A stretch of 64,000 nucleotides of DNA from Clostridiales bacterium (lineage in GTDB: Bacteria > Bacillota > Clostridia > Christensenellales > Aristaeellaceae), in contig DUQF01000027.1 in NCBI GenBank assembly GCA_012837965.1, positions 1-64,000 on the forward strand. The letters run 5' to 3'. The notes beneath the pieces are model-generated. The model was not told the origin of the DNA, ran no database searches, and was given only the letters and a program-made list of their open reading frames with translations. Below, in pieces: positions 41,872-50,476 of the stretch (its first letter is position 1; each line of letters opens with the position of its first letter). The position numbers were made by a program, and so were the translations under genes.

Positions 41872-42222
41872 ATGGGAAAGAAAGATTGCTTGTTTTGCAA
41901 AATCATTGCGGGAGACATTCCCTCAACCGTAGTTTATGAGGATGAACATGTCCTTGCTATCAGAGACTTAAACCCTGTAGCGGCAACCCATGTGTTGATT
42001 CTGCCCAGAACCCATGCGGACAGTCTATCCGACCTTGAAAAACTGCCCGATAACGAGCTATGCGCTTTGATGCGGGCAGTCAAAAAGGTGGCGGACAAAG
42101 AAGGCCTAACCGGCGGCTATCGTCTCATTTCCAATTGCGGCGAGCATGGGGGCCAAACCATCAACCACCTGCATTTACATGTGATTGGCGGTGAGCAGCT
42201 GCCAATGAAGCTGCTTGGCTGA
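41872..42222 (+). CDS. hinT: HIT family nucleotide hydrolase, HinT-like
   Basis: 116 residues from the ATG at 41872, which has GGAGG at 8-base spacing. Purine nucleoside phosphoramidase-type protein. CLFCKIIAGDIPSTVVYEDE is the typical start with a CxxC zinc-like pair, and HLHLHVIGG (about 104-112) is the histidine triad HxHxHxx. Last gene of the spoVK-prmA-rsmE-mtaB-hinT run; convergent with ktrA. Confidence 0.95.
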   Translation: MGKKDCLFCKIIAGDIPSTVVYEDEHVLAIRDLNPVAATHVLILPRTHADSLSDLEKLPDNELCALMRAVKKVADKEGLTGGYRLISNCGEHGGQTINHLHLHVIGGEQLPMKLLG

Positions 42223-42241
42223 GGAAATAACAAAAATATTT

Positions 42242-42889
42242 TCAAAAACGAAACACGTTGTGTAAATCCTTATGGCTTCCCAAAACGAGAATGGCTTCTT
42301 CTGTTTTAAATACATATTCGGGGCCGAAGTTATACATGAGTTTGCCGTTTCGTCTGTAGGCTAGCATATTGATTTGGTGCTTTTTTCTCAGGTCTGTCGT
42401 TCCAAGGGTACGGCCGACCCATTGCTCGGGAACAAAAACTTCAAACATGGCATGCTCGCTGTCCAGTTCGGTGAAATCTTGAATATGGTCAGAGGTAAAG
42501 CGGACAGCCGTCCAATGTGCTAATTGTTTTTCGGGGTAGACGATTTCGTCTGCACCGATGCGCTTTAAAAGCTTCGCTTGTATTTCACGGGAAGCTCGTG
42601 CAACCACCAATTTTGCTCCCATTTCTTTTAGGAGAGCTGTTGTTTCAAGGGAAGCCTGAAAATCATTGCCGATAGTGACAAAGCATACATCAAAGTTGCG
42701 TGCGCCAAGCGATTCAAGAAAGGCTTCGGAGGTACTGTCTCCGATTTTAGCGCCGGTCACAAAGGGCAAGACCGCATTGACCTTGTCTTCAAGCGAATCC
42801 ACAGCCATTACTTCGTGTCCAAGACGATGAAGACTTTCAGCAACATGGAAACCGAAGCGGCCAAGGCCTATGAGTAAAACGGATTTCAT
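42242..42889 (-). CDS. ktrA: potassium uptake regulatory subunit KtrA/TrkA type
   Basis: 215 residues. A cytoplasmic RCK ring subunit gating the KtrB channel. The Rossmann start VLLIGLGRFGFHVAESLHRLG (given as GLGRFG glycine motif, residues 8-13), DSLEDKV acidic end of strand 2 and VTIGNDFQASLETTALLKEM are RCK_N features; a RCK_C domain spans about 135-215 and would bind c-di-AMP in relatives. GGAGG lies 10 bases before the ATG. Co-transcribed with ktrB upstream (30-base gap). Confidence 0.94.
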   Translation of the reverse strand: MKSVLLIGLGRFGFHVAESLHRLGHEVMAVDSLEDKVNAVLPFVTGAKIGDSTSEAFLESLGARNFDVCFVTIGNDFQASLETTALLKEMGAKLVVARASREIQAKLLKRIGADEIVYPEKQLAHWTAVRFTSDHIQDFTELDSEHAMFEVFVPEQWVGRTLGTTDLRKKHQINMLAYRRNGKLMYNFGPEYVFKTEEAILVLGSHKDLHNVFRF

Positions 42890-42919
42890 TGTTTTATACC
42901 TCCAAAAACTGCGGTGTTA

Positions 42920-44251
42920 TTAACCGACAGCAATATCATCAAGTGGAAGGAGAGCCCCATCTTTTTGAACGGAGCGCAGGGTAGCGAAGATAATTGTTAA
43001 TCCACCGACTCGTCCGAAAAACATAAGGAAAATCAGGACGAATAAGGAGGGGATGGATAGGCTTGCCGTGATACCAAGGCTAAGGCCGACTGTTCCGATT
43101 GCCGAAGCGGTTTCAAACAAGGCAGTTTCCAAAGGGATTTTATCATACAAAGATAAAAAGAAGCCGGAAAACAAAAAGAGGTTAACATACATCACCATGA
43201 TGGTAAATGCCGTGCGGATCGTGTCACTACTTAAGCGCCTGCCAAAGGCATGGGTGGTACGGTCTTGTCTGAAAACAGACATGGCGGTTAACAAAAGTAC
43301 AGCCAGGGTACTGGTTTTCATACCACCGGCGGTTGAGCCGGGCGAGCCGCCAATGAGCATCAGGATGGATGTCAGGGCTTGGCTGCTCTGGGTCAGGCCG
43401 GTTAAATCCACCGTATTAAACCCGGCTGTACGGGGCGTGATTGATTGGAAGAAGGAAACAAGGATGCGTCTTGATAGGGGCATTTGATGAAATTCCACCA
43501 AGAAAAAGTAAAGGGCGGGCAACAGGATTAGCAAGGCGGTTGTCAACAAAATTACCTTGCTTTGCATCCTGTAACGGGATAGGCGGGTTTTGTGTGTCCG
43601 TATATCGTCCCAGGTAACAAAACCAAGACCGCCAATCACAATCAGCAGCATGATTGTTACGTTGATGGGAACAGAATCCACATAGGTGGTCAGCGATGAA
43701 AACTGCTCCCGTACGCCAAGCAAATCAAAGCCTGCATTACAAAAGGCGCTGATGGAATGAAAAAGGGCATACCAGAGGCCTTTGATGCCAAAATCCCTTA
43801 CAAAGGTGGGCGCCATAAAACAAGCGCCAATCAGCTCAATGATTAACGTGTATTTGATAATAAAGGTTGTCAGGCGCACGATACCCCCAAGTTGTGGGGC
43901 AGAAATGGTATCTTGTAGGCGGCTGCGCTGAGCGAGCGATATTTTTTGCCCACTCAGCATGGCGATACCTGCCATCACGGTCATAACGCCAAAGCCGCCA
44001 ATTTGAATGAGCGCGATGATAACGATATGCCCAAAAGTTGACCAATAAGTGGCGGTGTCCTTAACGACAAGGCCGGTTACACATACGCTGGACGTTGCGG
44101 TGAACAGGGCTTGAATAAAAGGTGTACGTATCCTTTCTTGGGTGGAAAAGGGTTGCATTAACAATAGGGCGCCCAAAATAATAACACTTGCAAAGCTGAG
44201 CATAATCAATTGAAAAGACGAAAGACGGAATTTTTTTGCCTTACTTAGCAT
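42920..44251 (-). CDS. ktrB: potassium uptake channel subunit KtrB/TrkH type
   Basis: 443 residues from the ATG at 44251, chosen for GGAG at proper spacing and the family-like start MLSKAKKFRLSSFQLIML; a frame from 44305 would add an atypical extension. The protein has four repeats of membrane helix-pore-membrane helix; pore/filter segments are SSVCVTGL, FCNAGFDLLG, GSPGSTAGGMKTST and IGTVGLSLG, each with the key glycine. With KtrA it imports potassium driven by sodium or membrane potential. Confidence 0.94.
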   Translation of the reverse strand: MLSKAKKFRLSSFQLIMLSFASVIILGALLLMQPFSTQERIRTPFIQALFTATSSVCVTGLVVKDTATYWSTFGHIVIIALIQIGGFGVMTVMAGIAMLSGQKISLAQRSRLQDTISAPQLGGIVRLTTFIIKYTLIIELIGACFMAPTFVRDFGIKGLWYALFHSISAFCNAGFDLLGVREQFSSLTTYVDSVPINVTIMLLIVIGGLGFVTWDDIRTHKTRLSRYRMQSKVILLTTALLILLPALYFFLVEFHQMPLSRRILVSFFQSITPRTAGFNTVDLTGLTQSSQALTSILMLIGGSPGSTAGGMKTSTLAVLLLTAMSVFRQDRTTHAFGRRLSSDTIRTAFTIMVMYVNLFLFSGFFLSLYDKIPLETALFETASAIGTVGLSLGITASLSIPSLFVLIFLMFFGRVGGLTIIFATLRSVQKDGALLPLDDIAVG

Positions 44252-44296
44252 GTAATCTCCAGTCAGTGTTCCCAGACTTTTTGAACACCGATTGTC

Positions 44297-44325
44297 ATTA
44301 TACACCTTTTACGTGTAAATAGTAA
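44297..44325 (-). promoter_or_regulatory. promoter of ktrBA
   Basis: On the minus strand TTACTA (44325-44320), 17 bases and TATAAT (44302-44297). A near-palindrome TTTACGTGTAAA lies in the spacer. The leader is too short for a c-di-AMP riboswitch. Confidence 0.55.
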
Positions 44326-44373
44326 GGGCATAAAAAGGCTCACCCGAAAATGTAACAAAATTGTTATAAATAC

Positions 44374-44402
44374 TTGACAAGCTATGTATTGTCGATTAAA
44401 AT
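44374..44402 (+). promoter_or_regulatory. promoter of the 641-residue membrane-protein gene
   Basis: TTGACA (44374-44379), 17 bases and TAAAAT (44397-44402). Confidence 0.78.
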
Positions 44403-44456
44403 AAGGAAGATAAATTAGGATGAACCGCGCCCTGCGCGATGGAAGGAGGAAAGGGC

Positions 44457-46382
44457 ATGAATATTCGCCCTCGAACCGTCAAAGTCATGACATGGCTGGT
44501 TGCCATCTTGTTGCTTGTTGGAGGTGTGTTCATATCTTCAAACGCTGCGGAGCTTGGCGGTCTACAGTTCAGTATCGAAATTGACCCAACGACGATGACT
44601 TCGCCCGGCGCTGTCAAGGTAACTGCCCGACTTTCCAACAGTGGGACGGTGGACATTCAAACTCCCTTGTCGTTGTTTGACCCTGACGATAAACCCGTGG
44701 TTTCTTTCTTTGATGGAGGAACACTGTCCGGGCTTAAAGTAGGCGAAACGCAGGTGTGGTTAGGAGAATATTCCGTTTCCCAAGCCCAACTGGAGGCGGG
44801 AAAACTTGTTTATACCGTTAAGGCGGGCGTTATTGATGCCCAAGGCACGGTTGCCAGCCTTTCTTTGCCTGCGGAAGCTGCTATAAATTACGTGGGCGAA
44901 AAGGTATCCCTGTTGGTTAAGCGTACCATTACGCCGGAAGTTGTACGCAAGGACCAAACCGTTAAGGTGGTTTACGAACTAATTAACGATGGCAATGTAC
45001 AACTAAACGACATCAGGGTGCGTGAACATTCCAGCATCTCCAACAAACAGCAAACGGTCGAAAAGTTAGAGCCACAAAACAGCGTCACCCTTACCTTTGA
45101 AAAGAAAATCAGCGGCAATGACCTGCAAAGCCATCCCAATATTACTTACCTAAAGCAAGGGGACAAAAAGCGTATTCAGCAAACTTTGGATCAAATGGTC
45201 ATTCCTGTTGCTCGCCCCAACTTGCGCATCAACCTGTCAGCCGACCAAACAATGGTGGGTAAGGGCGACAAGGTTGTTTTAACGGTTACCTTGGATAACC
45301 AAGGCAATGTTAGCTATTTTAACGCAAGCGGCACCGATGAAAAGCTTGGCGTACTATTTTCCGATGTAAGCATTCCTGCCAAAGAAAAGGTGATTCTTAC
45401 CAAGGAATTAACCTTGCAGGAAACGCTGGATGTAAAAGTGCAATTTACCATGGATGATAATACCGGCTCCAAGCCCAAGCAGGATACCAACGAGATCAAA
45501 CTCAGCGCCTATGACCCCGACCAGCTCATGAAGCTTGATCTTGTTATGTCTTCCGACCGTGCGAGCATTGATTCGGCGCCGGGGGAAGCTACTTTCACCT
45601 TGCGTATTACCAACAATTCCTCTTATACAGCCAAGCGGATTAAAATATCTCAAGGTTTTACCGAGATTACGACCATTGATGAGCTTGCCGCAGGGCAAAG
45701 CATGGTCATTACTCGTAATTTTATGCTGTCTCAAGGTGGAAAATTCCAGTTCACTGCCGAGGCCAGAGATGCTCAAAACAATACCCAAACCTTCCTGTCC
45801 AACGAAATGACCATCCCATTGGTACCTGCAACGCCGGGTCCCACACGGCCTGTTTATCCAACGGTTGAACCGCTTGTTACCCTATCACCGGTTCCTCAAA
45901 TTGTTGAAGGTGTTACCTCAACCAGTGGCCTCAAGGCCCTACATATCTTAACTATTGTGTTCGGTGTTTTGTTTGGGGTGGCATTCCTGTTACTTGTTGC
46001 CAGCACGGTTTCCCGTATGGTTGTCAACCGCCGTTTACAGCGCGGAGATTATATTGAAGCTACTGCTATTAAGCGTGATTATACTGAAGAGCGCTTGGGA
46101 GCGGAAGCGGACGGGCAGCAAGAAGCAGCAAACGTTTTAGTAGATGAGGCCGAGCTTTCTGAGGCTGATGCAGAGCAAGGAATTGACGAACAAGTAGCAG
46201 AAACATTAAAAGTGGAAGACGAAGCCGTTGCGCATGTGTCAACTGAGTTGCCGCACCAAAAGTATCTGCATCAGGAAGAGCAGGAGGAAGCCTTACCGAA
46301 TGAGGATACACCTGAATCATCGGAAGCGGGGGCATATAGGCTCACTCGACAGAAAAAGTCAAGCGGCAGACGCCGCCACTAA
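44457..46382 (+). CDS. surface-exposed membrane protein with CARDB/Ig-like repeats and acidic cytoplasmic tail
   Basis: 641 residues from the ATG at 44457 (GGAAGGAGG upstream). An N-terminal signal or membrane segment (about 10-30, VMTWLVAILLLVGGVFIS) is followed by three to four beta-rich units with patterns like GAVKVTARLSNSGTVDIQTP, DQTVKVVYELINDGNVQLND, DKVVLTVTLDNQGNVSY and GEATFTLRITNNSSYTAKRI, as in CARDB/COG1361 domains. A Thr/Pro stretch, a transmembrane helix (about 500-525) and a roughly 110-residue, very acidic cytoplasmic tail ending in basic RRRH follow. Function unknown; the layout suggests a wall-spanning sensor or scaffold. Confidence 0.8.
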   Translation: MNIRPRTVKVMTWLVAILLLVGGVFISSNAAELGGLQFSIEIDPTTMTSPGAVKVTARLSNSGTVDIQTPLSLFDPDDKPVVSFFDGGTLSGLKVGETQVWLGEYSVSQAQLEAGKLVYTVKAGVIDAQGTVASLSLPAEAAINYVGEKVSLLVKRTITPEVVRKDQTVKVVYELINDGNVQLNDIRVREHSSISNKQQTVEKLEPQNSVTLTFEKKISGNDLQSHPNITYLKQGDKKRIQQTLDQMVIPVARPNLRINLSADQTMVGKGDKVVLTVTLDNQGNVSYFNASGTDEKLGVLFSDVSIPAKEKVILTKELTLQETLDVKVQFTMDDNTGSKPKQDTNEIKLSAYDPDQLMKLDLVMSSDRASIDSAPGEATFTLRITNNSSYTAKRIKISQGFTEITTIDELAAGQSMVITRNFMLSQGGKFQFTAEARDAQNNTQTFLSNEMTIPLVPATPGPTRPVYPTVEPLVTLSPVPQIVEGVTSTSGLKALHILTIVFGVLFGVAFLLLVASTVSRMVVNRRLQRGDYIEATAIKRDYTEERLGAEADGQQEAANVLVDEAELSEADAEQGIDEQVAETLKVEDEAVAHVSTELPHQKYLHQEEQEEALPNEDTPESSEAGAYRLTRQKKSSGRRRH

Positions 46383-46401
46383 GTATCAATCTACTATTTA
46401 C

Positions 46402-46430
46402 TTACCGCCAGCCAGTGCTTGGCGGTAATT
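46402..46430 (+). terminator. hairpin after the CARDB-like protein gene
   Basis: TTACCGCCA (46402-46410) pairs with TGGCGGTAA (46420-46428). The following bases are only moderately T-rich (TTGTAGTTATT), so termination may be partial. Confidence 0.55.
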
Positions 46431-46472
46431 GTAGTTATTAATAGGTATAAGAAAAACAGGAGAGATAATATT

Positions 46473-47338
46473 TTGGTTGTTGAAACGAAGGAGCTAACCA
46501 AGCGTTATGGGCGCTCACGTGGCATCAACCAAGTGAATTTACAGGTCGAAGCGGGGAATGTTTATGGCTTCATCGGTCCCAATGGAGCGGGAAAAGGTAC
46601 GACCATTCGCTCACTTCTTGGTTTCATTAATATCGCTTCGGGTGATGCCTATGTGTTGGGGATGGATGTCAAGAAAAATGCCGCAATATTTTGGCGAGGG
46701 TGGGCTATCTTCCTTCAAAATCGGCATTTTATCCGGGCATGACCGTTAAGGAAGCTTTGCAAATGTCAGCCAAGTTACGCCGAAGGGATTGTCGCAGAAC
46801 TTCTTTTCGGCTGCTTGGCTGCTTTAAAGTCGATGAAGATAGGCGCATCAGCGACTTGTCTTTTGGCAACTGACGTAAAGTAAGCATCATATGCGCTTTG
46901 CAGCATGATCCGGAACTTATCATTTTGGATGAGCCAAGCACCGGTCTTGATCCCTTGATGCAAAAAAGCCTATGGGATGTACTCAAGGAACATAACCAAC
47001 AGGGCGTCACTGTGTTTATTAGCTCCCACGTCTTAAGCGAGGTCCAGGCTTTTTGTAAGAATGCTTCCATTATCAGGGAAGGAGAAATTGTTATTCAAGA
47101 TAGTATCTACAACCTTGGCAATAAGGCGGCCCGCAGGGTGACTTTGCGCAACGTTAAAGGTGAGATTCCCGTGCTTCCGATAGGTGTGGTTGAACAAAAA
47201 CGCACATCGCAAGATTTTTTTCTCTACGAAGGAGAAAAAGACGACCCATGGATGAAGTTTTCTTACATTACTATAGCAATAAACAGCACTATAGTAATCA
47301 AGGAAGCACCCAATGACCATTTTTCGCCACCGAGATAA
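46473..47338 (+). pseudogene. decayed ABC transporter ATP-binding subunit
   Basis: Starts at a TTG behind AGGAGA. The ATPase core can be read across three frames: ELTKRYG, GPNGAGKGTTIRSLLGF (Walker A with serine replaced by glycine), then a frameshift near 46700 to VGYLPSKSAFYPGMTVKEAL, LRRRDCRRTS, ISDLSFGN, an in-frame TGA at about 46872, and then VSIICALQHDPELIILDEPSTGLDPLMQ and ISSHVLSEVQAFCK. The damaged Walker A, frameshift and stop make a functional ATPase very unlikely. It belonged to an ABC-2 type exporter with the permease behind it. Confidence 0.88.
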
Positions 47339-48095
47339 GGCGTAACCTCAAATCGCAGATTATTTGGGCGCTCAGCATCAGCGTTTTTATTGTTGTTTGC
47401 CTTTTGCTTTATTCCAAGGTCGAAAAGAACATGAATCTGATGAATAGCCTCTAAAATGGTTTAAGTATCTTTGGGGCGGCCATCGGCTGGGAGGGGCAAA
47501 AATACCTGAATATGATTATCTACTATGGTCTTGAAGCCGGCGTTTTTTGGGGCTGGGCGGCGGCCTGTTTGCCGCAACCTCCGGAGCGGTGCTTCTATCC
47601 AAAGAAGAAGGCAGGCGTACAGCCGAGAATCTATTTTCCCATCCCATAAGCAGGGTCAAAATATTTATCCAAAAAATGCTGGCGCTGGTTGCCTTAGTAG
47701 TTCTATTCAATGTGATCATAGGCGTTATCAGCTTCATCGTGGCGGTTATGGTAGGTTTTCCCTTTCCAAGTGACCAGTTTTTGCAATATCACCTTGCGCA
47801 GTTATTGCTAACGTTGCAATGTGGCCTCATCTGCTACGCTTTTTCCGCCTTTATGTCCAAAGACACTATGAGTTGTAGGTATCGCTGTAGTACTGGTTTT
47901 TTTATGAATACCTTTATCAACATCAACCAAGCGTCCGATGTTTTGATGTACATTACCCCCTATTACTACGCTGATTCATCAAGGGTCATCGATGGCGCTA
48001 TTTCGTGGGATTTTGTGAAACACCATTATGGCTTAACGATTCTTCTTTTGCTTGTCTCGTTACTGTACTTTACTAAAAAGGATTTGAAAAATTAA
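47313..48095 (+). pseudogene. decayed ABC-2 type permease subunit
   Basis: An ATG (47313) opens MTIFRH, after which one extra C shifts the frame. The true continuation reads RRNLKSQIIWALSISVFIVV, is cut by a TAA at 47452-47454, goes on as NGLSIFGAAIGWEGQKYLN and shifts again near 47545 into GGGLFAATSGAVLLSKEEG, FSHPISRVKIFIQKMLALVA and a membrane-rich end finishing FTKKDLKN. At least two frameshifts and one stop. It is the partner of the decayed ATPase. Confidence 0.87.
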
Positions 48096-48151
48096 CGAAA
48101 GCCAGTTTCTAATTATGTTGTTCTATCAAGCGGAGAAGTGTTTTTTAGGTA

Positions 48152-48181
48152 TTGACATTCATTGCATATTACAGGTAAAAT
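48152..48181 (+). promoter_or_regulatory. promoter of the 226-residue secreted-protein gene
   Basis: TTGACA (48152-48157), 18 bases and TAAAAT (48176-48181). Confidence 0.7.
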
Positions 48182-48224
48182 AAATCCAAGCAAAAAACAA
48201 TTCAAACTAAAGGAGGTAAGATCC

Positions 48225-48905
48225 ATGAAAAAGAAGATCCTATCTGTATTGCTTGTACTCATGCTCCTCTTATGTACGACAGCGATGGGGGCGGGAAAAC
48301 TAAAAATCACGGATATGAATCTTATTTTGTACAGTGGCAAAGATTCGGGCTATTTTTATGCAAAGGTAGAAAATATTGGGGACGCACCGGTTGGTGTGGG
48401 CTATGGTGATTTGGTTCTTTTTTCTGAGAATGGTGATATTCTTCTCACGGAAAGCTATGTAACCACGTCTCCGTCCAATGCTGTTTTGCAACCGGGCGAG
48501 TATCTCTATGTCGAAGAATATCTGTGGGGCGATGCCTTAAAAACCACCCCTGTTGGGGAATACAAGTTCTCCATTCCTGTTAGGGATAGAGCCACTGAAA
48601 TGACTCAAATTCCGTGCGAAGCAACGTTTGAACTTTCTGGGGACAAATATGACAATTATATATACGTCACCTTCACCAACACGACCGACACACCTCGGTA
48701 CGATTTCTCTGTTACCGCAGCCTTGTATGATGCTGAGGGTGAGTTAATTTTTGTCGATTCATATATCCTTTCCAGTATCGCTGTGCATCCAGGAGCCACC
48801 TTGACGGTAAGAATGTACATTGATAGTTCCATGATTGAGGAATACTGGGCAAACGATATTGTTCCCACTTCGATAGATGCGATAGTCTGCTTCTTGAACG
48901 ATTGA
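48225..48905 (+). CDS. secreted protein of unknown function with Ig-like/FxLYD-like repeats
   Basis: 226 residues from the ATG at 48225 (AAAGGAGG upstream); a longer frame from 48162 would start inside the promoter. The signal peptide is MKKKILSVLLVLMLLLCTTA, cleaved near residue 22. Two beta-rich units follow: GYFYAKVENIGDAPVGVGYG, PGEYLYVEEYLWGD, then NYIYVTFTNTTDTPRYDFSV and HPGATLTVRMYID. These resemble extracellular FxLYD or transglutaminase-like Ig modules. No anchor is seen. Function unknown. A strong terminator follows. Confidence 0.75.
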   Translation: MKKKILSVLLVLMLLLCTTAMGAGKLKITDMNLILYSGKDSGYFYAKVENIGDAPVGVGYGDLVLFSENGDILLTESYVTTSPSNAVLQPGEYLYVEEYLWGDALKTTPVGEYKFSIPVRDRATEMTQIPCEATFELSGDKYDNYIYVTFTNTTDTPRYDFSVTAALYDAEGELIFVDSYILSSIAVHPGATLTVRMYIDSSMIEEYWANDIVPTSIDAIVCFLND

Positions 48906-48969
48906 TGCAAGGTTTACCGCATTAAATTATACATGGATCAATTCTGAAAACCGGTAGATTTACCATCCC

Positions 48970-49001
48970 CCGCCGTTCTCTTTATAAGAGCGGCGGTTTT
49001 T
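48970..49001 (+). terminator. terminator of the 226-residue secreted-protein gene
   Basis: CCGCCGTTCT pairs with AGAGCGGCGG-type sequence over about 10 bp and is followed by TTTTTA. It opens the 519-base gap 48906-49424, whose only other marked elements are a LacI-operator-like near-palindrome GCAAACGTTTCC (49209-49220) and the Pho-box-like promoter. Confidence 0.88.
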
Positions 49002-49298
49002 ATGGTGGGGGTAGAAAAACGATACAATTCAAGTGATATCAGGTTCACGTTAGATAGCCCTGATATTTTGGATAAGCAAAAAAAATTATAATGTTTTTTG
49101 TACATGGTTTCAAATGAAGATAAACGTATTGTGTAGTAAACAACAGTACTCAAAACCTTATGGTCCCGAAATAAATGCGATGTTATATTTGTAAGAGTAG
49201 GCTGCTCTGCAAACGTTTCCTGGCTTGCATTAATATATGGTTGCTTAGAGTTTTAGCAACACATGGGGAATGAAGCGTGGAAATGATCAGAGAGGTGA

Positions 49299-49359
49299 TT
49301 TACGAATAATTTACAATAATTTACAATCAATTGACAATTCCGCATGTAAGAGATATAAT
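49299..49359 (+). promoter_or_regulatory. promoter with PhoP-box-like hexamer array
   Basis: Hexamers TTTACG (49299), TTTACA (49310), TTTACA (49320) and TTGACA (49331) are spaced by 5, 4 and 5 bases, the 11-base pitch of Bacillus PhoP boxes (TT-A/C/T-A-C/T-A). The fourth hexamer is the -35 of a promoter with TATAAT at 49354-49359 (17-base spacer). Confidence 0.65.
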
Positions 49360-49424
49360 TTACCTAATAAAGCCCAATTTAAAGAGGGCATAAAAACAAT
49401 ATTCTTTTAAGGAGGACTATCTGA

Positions 49425-50411
49425 ATGAAAAAGTTCGCAGCTTTACTCTTGGCGGCGCTGATGATGTTTGGCGCTGTTTCCGCATTGGCAGGGGGTTCCC
49501 TGGTGATTTACTCCCCGCATGACGCAGACCCTCTGCAGGCGGGCATTTCTTTGTTCCGGGCGGCTTATCCGGACATTAAAGTGGAGTATATCGCGGCAGG
49601 CACCGGGGAATTGCTCCAGCGCGTTGCTGCTGAGAGCGAAAACCCCTTGGCAGACGTACTTTGGGGCGGCGGAGCCGACTCCCTGGCTGCCTTCAAGCCT
49701 TATTTCCAGCCCTATGTATGCGCCAACGACGATGTAATCGCCGATGACTTCAAGGACGCGGAGGATCTGTGGATTGGTGAATCTCCCCTGCCGATGGTAC
49801 TGTTTTATAACAAGAATCTCGTGCCGGAAGACGAGGCGCCCAAGGGGTGGGAGGATCTGCTCAATCCCAAGTGGAAGGGCATGATCGCCTATGCTTCTCC
49901 AGCCAAATCCGGATCTGCCTATACGCAGCTGTGCACGATGATTCTGGCACAGGGCGGCCCTGAAGGCGGCGGCTGGGACTTTGTCGAAAAATTCTATCAG
50001 AACCTGGATGGCAAGGTACAGGATTCATCCGGCAACTGCCACAAACTGGTAGCATCCGGCGAATACGCCATTGGCGTCACGATCGAGAAGTCAGCCGTCT
50101 TGTATGCGGATAATCCCGATGTGGCTTTTGTCTACCCTGCTCAGAACAGCGCGGTTCCGGACGGCGTTGCTATTATAAAGAACGCCCCCAACCTGGAAAA
50201 CGCGAAATTGTTTGTGGATTTTGTGACCGGGCTTGAGTGCCAGAAGGACCAGAATGTCAACTGGAAGCGCCGCCCGGTTCGCAGTGACCTTGAACCGGTC
50301 GGGCTGCTACCATTGTCTGAATTGGACCTGACCAACTACGACTTTGACTGGGCTGCCAATGAAAAGGAAACCATCATCGAAAAATGGCAGGAGATTATCG
50401 TCAACAATTAA
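49425..50411 (+). CDS. ABC transporter substrate-binding protein, FbpA/AfuA/PhnS-like
   Basis: 328 residues. Signal peptide MKKFAALLLAALMMFGAVSA, then the family pattern SLVIYSPHDADPLQAGISLF, ADVLWGGGADSLAAFK, LFYNKNLVP, GWEDLLNPKWKGMIAYASP and LFVDFVTG. No lipobox cysteine is seen at the signal peptide end, so membrane attachment is unclear. The family imports ferric iron, 2-aminoethylphosphonate or sugar phosphates. The Pho-box-like promoter makes a phosphorus compound more likely than iron. First gene of an operon with its ATPase and fused permease. Confidence 0.85.
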   Translation: MKKFAALLLAALMMFGAVSALAGGSLVIYSPHDADPLQAGISLFRAAYPDIKVEYIAAGTGELLQRVAAESENPLADVLWGGGADSLAAFKPYFQPYVCANDDVIADDFKDAEDLWIGESPLPMVLFYNKNLVPEDEAPKGWEDLLNPKWKGMIAYASPAKSGSAYTQLCTMILAQGGPEGGGWDFVEKFYQNLDGKVQDSSGNCHKLVASGEYAIGVTIEKSAVLYADNPDVAFVYPAQNSAVPDGVAIIKNAPNLENAKLFVDFVTGLECQKDQNVNWKRRPVRSDLEPVGLLPLSELDLTNYDFDWAANEKETIIEKWQEIIVNN

Positions 50412-50426
50412 TTTTCGGTTATCCTG

Positions 50427-50460
50427 GGGGAGGGGGCTTTGCTCGCTCCCCCTCATTTTT
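50427..50460 (+). terminator. attenuating terminator between the binding protein and ATPase genes
   Basis: GAGGGGG pairs with CCCCCTC around a GC-rich loop and is followed by ATTTTTC. It probably lowers transporter-core expression relative to the binding protein. Confidence 0.72.
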
Positions 50461-50476
50461 CTAAAAGGAGTCATCC

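Noticed and set aside
44252..44330. c-di-AMP riboswitch before ktrBA
   Set aside because: The leader from the predicted start is under 50 bases, far too short for this riboswitch.
46690..46750. Programmed frameshift in the ABC ATPase
   Set aside because: There is no slippery heptamer with a stimulating structure, and other lesions are present in both genes.
46860..46880. The TGA in the ABC ATPase as a selenocysteine codon
   Set aside because: It falls where relatives have a basic residue, and the gene also has a frameshift and a broken Walker A, so decay is simpler.
49208..49221. CcpA cre site TGCAAACGTTTCCT
   Set aside because: Three consensus positions mismatch, and it lies over 100 bases before the promoter. 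It is kept only as a weak LacI-like palindrome.
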